Assembly (NCBI GenBank): GCA_029990175.1 | Contig: JARKIP010000005.1 | Location: forward strand, 51,139,001 to 51,203,000 | Length of the DNA: 64,000 nucleotides | Reading direction: 5' to 3' | From: Petunia secreta | Lineage: Eukaryota > Streptophyta > Magnoliopsida > Solanales > Solanaceae | Translations under genes and position numbers: made by a program | The notes under the pieces: generated by a model | Told to the model about the DNA's origin: nothing | Database searches by the model: none | The model's input: the letters and a program-made list of their open reading frames with translations, nothing else | Shown here: positions 57,121 through 64,000 of the stretch, one piece after another | Position numbering within the stretch: position 1 is the stretch's first letter | How the letters are laid out: each line of letters starts with the position of its first letter

Positions 57121-57324
57121 CTCAATGAGTATATTTCAACGACCTAAAATTACACTATCAATAAATATTTAAATGATTAACCTTAGCCAAGTTGATCATA
57201 TATGGATATGGTTCTACATTATTTTAATATAATAAAAAAATAAAAAATAATAGAAAACGGTCATTTAATGATCTACAAACTAGGCAACCATTGACATGAC
57301 AAAGTCGTTGCATAATGTACCTTA

Positions 57325-57680
57325 ATAATGATGAATGACATTGATAAGGAATGACATTGGATGACATATATGATATAATGTATACTAGTGTTAAAGTTTT
57401 GAAAATATAAGACCTCCCTGTCTACTCGCAGAAGAAGATCGTAACGTGAGAAGCAAGCAACGCTTTGATTTACTTATATGGATTAATACCACCTCAAACT
57501 TTAATAATGATCATTAATATTGATAATGAACTACATTGGATGACGTACATGATTTAGTGTATACAAATGTTAAGGTTGTGGTATAACAAGACCTTGGTCC
57601 TTAAACATTGAAGAAGATTGTAGCGTGAGAACCAACCAATGCTCTGATTTACTTATATGGATTAATATCATCTCCCACCG
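57325..57680. repeat. tandem duplication of about 175 bp
   Basis: Two diverged copies (57325-57490 and 57500-57672) sharing TTGGATGACATATATGAT..., GAAGAAGAT.GTA.CGTGAGA and GATTTACTTATATGGATTAA. AT-rich, non-coding. 57121-57324 and 57681-57780 hold nothing I recognise. Confidence 0.7.
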
Positions 57681-58124
57681 ATGTTAACACCTTTGTATAA
57701 AGTTTACGGTTTGTTATGCAAATGTATCGGTCCTAACACGTCAATTTAATCCTAACTCAATTGTGTCGAGGATAAACCTATGATGCAGGGTAAAACGAGT
57801 GGAAGCAAACTAAACGATAAACGAGCGGAAGCAAGTAAAACGAGATAACGTGATATCAAAGATATCGAGAAAATCAAGACTAGGAAGCCAAGAAATAGAA
57901 GAAAGAACGGATAAACGATTCACAACATGAATTTATTATCCAAGGGGAGAATTGAAACGTGAACCTTACAATGGTTTCATACTAGCGATGAATCTCCATA
58001 GGTTCCAAGTCGAGACATACACGAAGCTTCAAGCTTCGAACTAGAAAGGCTCGGCCTCTTCTAAGTTCTCTCTTCTCTCTTCAAGACTAAATCAAAGTTA
58101 ATGAAATGAAATAGCTAAGGAAGG

Positions 58125-58132
58125 TTTTTATA
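58125..58132 (-). promoter_or_regulatory. TATA box of the LTR
   Basis: Minus strand TATAAAAA. The 5' LTR has TATAAAA at 62921-62927. The palindrome cluster lies about 120-300 bp upstream. Confidence 0.6.
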
Positions 58133-58249
58133 GTCTTCCTTTACACATGTTGAAAGGTCTAAAACACCCCAAAAGTGGGTTTTAATAATAGAAGCCACGT
58201 AAGGACAAAATAGGCATTTTACACAAAATCCCGTCATGGCTTGATAGGC

Positions 58250-58430
58250 GGAGCGCCTAGTGTGAGCAGGCAGAGCGCCTAGTGTAAGCAGGCGGAGCGC
58301 CCAATGTTACTCAGTCTGCAGAGGCAGAGTGCCTGGCTGGGTAGGTGGGGCGCCTGGTGCAAAGTCCAGAGAGTGCGTCATTGGGTAAGCAGTCTGCCTA
58401 GTGCTTTGGGCAGTCCGCCCCTTGCTGTGT
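58250..58430. repeat. GC-rich palindrome cluster in the LTR
   Basis: AGGCG-GAG-CGCCT, AGGCA-GAG-TGCCT (compensating change), AGGTGGGGCGCCT, GCAGTCTGC and related 13-mers at 20-40 bp spacing, in U3 upstream of the TATA box. Confidence 0.75.
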
Positions 58431-58655
58431 CGTTCCAAGCACTCAAGTGAAAGCTCTTCAAGTACTCTCCAAAGCCTCCATATTCAAAGCTCTTCCATCC
58501 CAAGTGTAGGTGAGCATTTTGGATCTTGTTAACTCGGCTCCAAAGCTCTTTAAGCTCTTGCTCCAAAGCTCTTTAAGCTCTTGCTCTCACATCCCCTTTG
58601 TCCTTCAATCTTGGCTTTTGATGGTTGGCGTTTTGGCTCAATTTGCCCCGCATCA

Positions 58656-58668
58656 ACCTCCCCTTCTT
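58656..58668 (-). promoter_or_regulatory. polypurine tract
   Basis: Minus strand CAAGAAGGGGAGGT (approximate limits) directly before the 3' LTR. Confidence 0.75.
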
Positions 58669-58737
58669 GAAAGGAGTTCGTCATCGAAATTAAACCATCA
58701 AACCTACAAGCATTGACAAGCACCAACAAACTTCCTT

Positions 58738-60423
58738 TTACGAGAGTAGGTTAGTGCCCAAAATGTGGAAAACACTCTTGTGATAGAGCCAAGCATCAAT
58801 AACAAGTAAAAAGCTTATGTCTCCTAAGGAAACAACAAGTACTTGACTCAACGAGAAAGTGCATTCAACGCAAAAACAAGCAAAGAGATCAATAGGGCAT
58901 GGAACATGCAAAACATCGCAATCAAATTCCCTATGACCCCTAAGCTCATGACCAACATACCAAACCTTCAATGCATTTTTACCACAAGGTGACACAATAG
59001 CTTTGGCATGCCCAACACTCAAGGTGTGATCAATATATGGGATGGAGTAAGCAAAATAGTTCAATTTACAACTAACATCAAATACTTCACTCCCCTTCTT
59101 AGAAGCACTCTTACACACACCGAGAGGTACCTCCTCACCTCCAAATTTACCTCCAAGACAATCCTTCTCGCTAGACAAACTCCCAAGAGAGGTCTCAAAC
59201 AATTGATTATCTATAGAGTTAAGCATTCCAATCCATGGAGGTTCAAAATCACACTCCACTCTAGTTTGAAACAATTCACTATTTCCATTGAAGTTGCCCT
59301 CATACAAAGGATTAGTATAGGCACACTTCTCAAGTTCATTAGCAAGCAAAGGTGAGTTCTCAAAATAGAGACAACATCTACACTTGAGGAGTCATCGAAA
59401 ACAATTCGATCCATCTCATGCACTAGAGACTCTTCAAGGTCAAGACCATCCTTACTACGACACAAGAGACCACCACTATCAAGTAGGCATTCAAAGGGAA
59501 GAATGGGATATTAATGCAATTTATCTTCTCCTTTATCAAATATGGGTTGGGTGTCATAACAAGGTTCACAATCAAGGTCAACCACAATATCCTCACTAAA
59601 GAGAGGTTCAATGAAAAACCAAGGTCATATCATGATGTGGCTTTTCAACCCTCTCAAGTATTGGTTCACTGACACACAAGTTGACCATTCGACCCTACAC
59701 TAGTTGCAAACACATTGTATTCATACTAGTGTCGAGTTTTCACCAACACTAACATAAGACAAGGGAGTATCATGCTTAAGGTAAGAAAAACTAATACTTA
59801 CGCTTGAGTTGCCATCTTGCTCACTAAATGCTTTTGAAGTATCATGGCTAGCTTCTCTACCTTGTAGCTCGCATTTGGAATCTCCTTCACCTTGTCTTTT
59901 CATCTTAGAACATGGTTGAGGCTCCATCGGTTTGCCTCCAAGAATTCCTATACAAGAATTCAAACAAGTAGAAGAAAAAGATAAAAGGTTAAGGTTAGAA
60001 TAAGGGGTGCCCTCACTCTCAATGATTATTTTTCCCTCTCTCTTTTCCCTCATTTTTTTTTCCAAGGTCAGGTGTAGAATCGAGTGGTAACAACCCACTC
60101 ACATCACTCAACACAACCTGTCCTTTTTCCACTCGAGAGTTGTCACCGGTCACTCCATTACTCCTCTCTATCTTTTGTCTCTCATATTCGGGTGAGTTGG
60201 GACAAGGCTCAAGAATACCCATAGCCGGAGTAGGTGGACTTTTAACATCAACCCAGAATCTAGGACTTGGAGACTTATTACTTGATGTCTCCTTCTTCTT
60301 CGTTGGTGAATCACTTGGCTTTGAAACTTGTGGTTTCGGGTTCACCTTGTTGACACTTGTCAACTCTTTTCTTGCACTAGTCCCACCTATTTTTGTTATT
60401 GTAGGACTTCTTGATTGCTTAAT
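58738..60423 (-). pseudogene. second coding region of the small element, frameshifted
   Basis: Continues in frame after the stop of the main ORF (60424-60426) with a Lys/Ser/Pro-rich stretch (VNPKPQVSKPSDSPTKKK..., 60019-60363). It shifts frame at a T run near 60052 into 59721-60098, and shifts again to a 203-codon frame (58738-59349) containing ANELEKCAYTNPLYEGNF and a hydrophobic Phe/Cys/Val-rich tail (DLFACFCVECTFSLSQVLVV). I do not recognise a domain. The continuity of composition and strand suggests one original ORF, perhaps fused to the main ORF. Confidence 0.5.
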
Positions 60424-61683
60424 TTAAACCATGGTTAAAGTTCTCGCTCCTTGCTCCCTTGCATAACCAAGGAAGGTGCACGTAGGCAATTGGACTCTTA
60501 CCCGATAAGGTACAAAGTCATAAACCCTTTGACCTATGCCCACAAGATACGCATCCTTCATAGTACTATATTGCAACCTCTTTTCATGCAACCATGGCTC
60601 ACTTAACCACAAATCAACATGTCGCATGGGATACACATCACACCACACATAACATTTATAATTCCTATGAGATAGAAGTACCCGAGCTTCCTTGGAAACC
60701 CACACTCCATCATACTCATAAGGATCCTCTAGCTCACGGCATGGTATCTTTAGTCTATCAACCAAAGAAGTTCTAATACAATTGGCATCGGTCTCATCAA
60801 TTTTGAGCAAGTATCCTCTAATACCATTTACCTCAACAACGAACCTTCGTCTACCCAAGTTTCGTAGAGATGAATCCAAGAGAGAACTTGAATGCCTACG
60901 AGTGTCAACACCAACAACTTGAGTCTCCCTTATCCCTCCTCTACTAGCAATATTGCTAGTGTAACTTCCACTTCCCGTCACTCTTTCAACATTAAAAGTG
61001 TTGTTGAAAGTCGAGGAAGGAACCTTGCCATGGAACCTATAAGAACCCCTCGCCTTGGTTCCATTGGCCATAACACTACTCCTACTACAACTACCCATAC
61101 CCTTCACGACATTAATAGAATAATATAACCCCCTTGTAGCAAGAGCAACACCATATCTCAAACCACCCTCCACATGGGAATTAGAAGCATTAGGTTGCTT
61201 AGCATACCTAGAAGATGCAAGCTTCTTCTTTCCCATGGAACAACCACCGCCTCCTCCCATACTAATGGAAGGACCTCTACTACTCCCTTGCTCACATACA
61301 ACATTAAGAGATGAGGATGCACATGAATAATCTCTATAAGCAACTTCATCATCAACTCTTTCTATGCCACTATCAACATTTTTAAATTCATCACAAGTAG
61401 AGTAAGTAGGAACATTGTACCTTGAAGCGTCACCATCTTCAAATTCTTGACTAAAAGCATAAGGATCAACATATTCATCATCATAAGCCTCATAGTCTTC
61501 ATCAACCTCATGGTCATCATAGCGAACCGCTTCATCCTCATAGGAGCCATGGTTTCCCGAGTCATCATAGTAATGCCCATCATCATCATTGTAGGAACCA
61601 TAGTCTCCATCATCACCATACGAGTCATAGCAACTCGCATCATCCCCACATGAGCTATAATCTCTACAATCTTCGTCCGACAT
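60424..61683 (-). CDS. acidic Tyr/Asp-rich protein with degenerate retropepsin-like domain
   Basis: Start taken at MSDEDCRDYSS (61683), nine codons after the first in-frame ATG, because the acidic domain begins there. Residues about 1-100 are extremely rich in Asp, Tyr and Gly (SYGDDGDYGSYNDDDGHYYD). Residues about 130-260 are Ser/Gly and basic. From about residue 270 a region GYLLKIDETDANCIRTSLVDRL...VLLSHRNYKCYVWCDVYPM...LWLSEPWL follows the pattern of gypsy aspartic proteases of the type ending in 'GRPW', but Asp-Glu-Thr replaces the catalytic Asp-Ser/Thr/Gly-Gly, so activity is doubtful. About 420 codons without a stop, unlike the decayed downstream region. It probably acts as a gag-like structural protein; this is inference. 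Confidence 0.6.
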   Translation of the reverse strand: MSDEDCRDYSSCGDDASCYDSYGDDGDYGSYNDDDGHYYDDSGNHGSYEDEAVRYDDHEVDEDYEAYDDEYVDPYAFSQEFEDGDASRYNVPTYSTCDEFKNVDSGIERVDDEVAYRDYSCASSSLNVVCEQGSSRGPSISMGGGGGCSMGKKKLASSRYAKQPNASNSHVEGGLRYGVALATRGLYYSINVVKGMGSCSRSSVMANGTKARGSYRFHGKVPSSTFNNTFNVERVTGSGSYTSNIASRGGIRETQVVGVDTRRHSSSLLDSSLRNLGRRRFVVEVNGIRGYLLKIDETDANCIRTSLVDRLKIPCRELEDPYEYDGVWVSKEARVLLSHRNYKCYVWCDVYPMRHVDLWLSEPWLHEKRLQYSTMKDAYLVGIGQRVYDFVPYRVRVQLPTCTFLGYAREQGARTLTMV

Positions 61684-62610
61684 AGTTGCACTAATAAGAG
61701 AAAACCTCACAAAATCACTCTCTCACATGTATCACTCAATATATGAACACCCAAGGGCAAGGTCTTTAATCTCTTAGAAACCACGGTGATCACAACTAGT
61801 ATGTCCAAATATTAGTTCTGAATGGAGTTAATGAGACTCGATGTACGGACGACTATTTAAAGTGCATACTTGAGGCCAAAGAAAGTTATACGATTCTTCT
61901 TTGAATTCTAATCTCCTCTACGCACGAGTGTCCTATTACGCTAAAGAGTTAATGTCTTTCGAGTAGGCCAATTACCCTAGAAACACTAACCAAGAAGTAC
62001 GAAAGCAAAGGACCAATGAAACCCTACAAAACAAACTACCTGGACCCCAAAACAAGGAGAGGCGGTCTGCCTGGCCCAAAGTCCAGAAAGCTGCAACATT
62101 TTTGGGCGGTCCTCCCCTGTGTCTAGACGGTCCACCTTGACCTGGTTCTGCAGCTTCACAAAAATACGTTTTGGGTCGATTTGCACCCAAATTTTCCAAC
62201 GATTTCAACCCGTTATTCAAATCCAAAGGTACCCAAAGGTGTATTCAACTATTTTAAGCAATCCCCAATGATTTTCAACCCCAAAAAATCAAGAACAAGC
62301 TTTGATTCAAGTTTTAAAGCAAAATTTCAAGGTTTTAAAAAATGGGGATTTTGATTTTCCAACTTTAGAATCACAACACCAAATTTCAATTTTATGGTAC
62401 CAAAAGAACGAGTAAACGATATAGAACAATCCCCAATAAGTTTAACACTTGGAGAATCAAATCCCAACCGATCTACCAATTCTTTTCAAGTTTTCAACTT
62501 TTTCAATTTTTTTAATTTTCATCTTTTCTTCAAGAACACGACAAATAAGAATAACAATACTAACACAATGAACAAAGAACGGGGGTTTGTAAGAACATAA
62601 CCCGAGCCTT
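61684..62610 (-). other. leader between primer site and ORF
   Basis: Untranslated leader on the minus strand. Contains a third group of GC-rich palindromes at 62055-62145 (AGGCGGTCTGCCT, GGGCGGTCCTCCC, AGACGGTCCACCT). No other feature seen. Confidence 0.55.
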
Positions 62611-62622
62611 GCTCTGATACCA
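62611..62622 (-). promoter_or_regulatory. primer-binding site, initiator tRNA-Met
   Basis: Minus strand TGGTATCAGAGC, three bases from the end of the 5' LTR. Confidence 0.85.
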
Positions 62623-62625
62623 AAA

Positions 62626-63419
62626 TGATGCGGGGTAAAACTAGTGGAAGCAAACTAAACGATAAATGAGCAGAAGCAAGTAAAAGAAGATAACGTGATA
62701 TCAAAGATATCGAGAAAATCAAGACTAGGAAGGCAAGAAATAGAAGAAAGAACGGATAAACGATTCACAATATGAATTTATTATCCAAGGGGAGAATTGA
62801 AAATCGAACCTTATAATGATTTCATACTAGCGATGAAAGAAAGGCTCGGCCTCTTCTAAGTTCTCTCTTCTCTCTTCAAGACTAAATCAAAGTTAATGAA
62901 ATGAAATGTCTAAGGAAGGCTTTTATAGTCTTCCTTTACACATGTTGAAAGGTCAAAAACACCCCCAAAGTGGGTTTTAATAATACAAGTCACGTAGGGC
63001 CAAAATAGTTATTTTACACAAAATCCCATCATGGCTTGACGGGGGCAGGCGGAGCGCCTAGTGTAGTAGTGTGAGCAGGCGGAGCGCCCAGTGTTACTCA
63101 GTCTGCAGAGGCGGAGCGCCTGGCTTTGTAGGCATTGCGCCTGGTGCAAAGTCCAGAGAGTGCATCATTGGGTAGGTGGTCCGCCTAGTGCTTAGGGTAG
63201 TCTGCCCCTTGCTGTGTCGTTCCAAGCACTCGAGTGAAAGCTCTTCAAGTCATCTCCAAAGCCTCCATCTTCAAAGCTCTTCCATTCCAAGTGTGGGTGA
63301 GCATTTTGGATCTCGTTAACTCGGCTCCAAAGCTCTTTAAGCTCTTGCTCTCACATCCCCTTTGTCCTTCAAACTTGGCTTTTGATGGTTGGAGTTTTGG
63401 CTCAATTTGCCCCACATCA
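62626..63419 (-). repeat. 5' LTR of the small element
   Basis: 794 bp. TGATGCGGGG...CCCCACATCA. Contains a palindrome cluster at 63050-63215 like that of the 3' LTR, with different unit content (for example AGGCATTGCGCCT and AGGTGGTCCGCCT). Confidence 0.85.
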
Positions 63420-64000
63420 ACCTTCAATTGGTAGATTTTCAACCATTAACAATCAGGAAGATTTGACACGAACATGTGTAGTTCTTTATCATTTATCAAA
63501 TTAGGATAGGGCACGTGTAGTCACAGTTTAAATTTATTTCAATTTAAGTGTTAGTATTTTTTTCATGCTTTATAAAAGGACACGTGTAGTCTCAGTAAAA
63601 AATTAATTCAATCTTTGTAATGGTGAATAATATAACTTGAAGTGTTGATTATCAAGTATAGAACTTCAGTATTTTTTCTGAAGAGATTTATTTTAATATA
63701 TATTTATCATTCTAAAATTATAGGAGGACACGTGTAGCCTCGGTCTAAAAGTAATTCAATTTTTCAATTGGTAATTTATATACCTTGAAAGGTTGATTAT
63801 GAAGTATAGAACTTGGTATTTTCTGATCCCCTGAAAGGTTGATTATGAAGTATAGAACTTGGTATTTTCTGAAGTGATCTTTTATTTTCTGAACTTGGGG
63901 ATCTTAGTACATGTGTAAGTGATCTTTATCTTAAATTAATTATACATTACAATTTGGTTGTTCATATACCAAAAATGGTTAATTATCAATTTATCATATT
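63420..64000. repeat. AT-rich flank with CACGTGTAG repeats
   Basis: CACGTGTAG recurs at about 63511, 63580 and 63726 within loosely repeated AT-rich units, each followed by a CAG/CGG-T stretch; a related ACATGTGTAG is at about 63472. A 45-bp tandem duplication with the core GAAAGGTTGATTATGAAGTA lies at about 63785-63875. CACGTG is a G-box-like sequence but no gene follows in the window. Confidence 0.55.

Larger units (their letters stand above)
57781..58655 (-). repeat. 3' LTR of the small element
   Basis: 875 bp. On the minus strand: palindrome cluster 58430-58250, then TATA box (58132-58125), then the transcribed part. A stretch near 57985-58040 is absent from the 5' LTR, which explains part of the 81-bp length difference. 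Confidence 0.85.
57781..63419 (-). mobile_element. small LTR retrotransposon with acidic gag-like ORF (5.6 kb)
   Basis: Minus-strand element. LTRs 57781-58655 (3') and 62626-63419 (5') have inverted ends TGATGC(A/G)GGG...CCCC(G/A)CATCA. The primer site is at 62611-62622 and the polypurine tract at 58656-58668. Flanks are ACCTA (57776-57780) and ACCTT (63420-63424), a probable duplication with one change. The interior holds one long ORF and a decayed second coding region but no reverse transcriptase or integrase, so it needs help from another element. GC-rich palindromes lie in both LTRs and in the leader. Confidence 0.85.

Overview
This window looks like intergenic, retrotransposon-packed DNA from a dicot plant, probably a nightshade relative (family assignment is inference from the style of the elements). 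Almost every interpretable stretch is a piece of an LTR retrotransposon or of a LINE, and many are nested in one another. I found no host protein-coding gene, rRNA, tRNA gene, CRISPR array or bacterial-type feature. Most long open frames are decayed gag-pol or LINE frames.

Layout, low to high coordinate. 1-1316: 3' part of a LINE on the minus strand, ending in an RNase H domain. 1317-3926: truncated LTR of an Ogre/Tat-like family. 3927-10255: minus-strand Ty3/gypsy element with its 3' LTR, a gag-pol broken by stops and a deletion, and a missing 5' end. 10256-19159: two near-identical blocks (gag leader plus LTR) flanking a mosaic of gypsy fragments, in an LTR-internal-LTR-internal order. 19160-21765: non-coding DNA with a putative LTR and primer-binding site of another element. 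21765-29840 plus 40756-about 41250: a minus-strand Ty1/copia Sirevirus-like element with gag, pol and an extra env-like ORF. 29841-40750: a complete plus-strand gypsy element inserted in the Sirevirus 5' LTR, with identical 5-bp flanks. 41273-45121 and 55988-about 57120: 5' part of a minus-strand LINE (ORF1, endonuclease, start of reverse transcriptase). 45127-55982: a 10.9-kb Ogre/Tat-like LTR element without gag-pol, inserted in LINE ORF1 with identical 5-bp flanks. 57781-63419: a small minus-strand LTR element with one long acidic ORF that ends in a degenerate retropepsin-like fold. 63420-64000: AT-rich repeats.

How the parts relate: insertion order can be read from the nesting. The LINE was hit by the Ogre-like element and the Sirevirus by the complete gypsy element. 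LTR pairs differ by roughly 0.5% (Ogre-like) and 1.2% (complete gypsy), counted by eye, so both insertions are fairly recent.

The most unusual signal is structural. At least four unrelated LTR families here carry arrays of short hairpins whose loop is constant while the two stem arms change together, often with one unpaired purine in the stem. The clearest cases are a 143-bp repeat built of four different hairpins (51377-52680) and four hairpins in the gypsy LTR (31756-31929). In addition, the Sirevirus is peppered with about twenty copies of a GGAAC/GTTCC-type palindrome, and GC-rich 13-bp palindromes of the AGGCG-GAG-CGCCT type are clustered in two otherwise unrelated elements.
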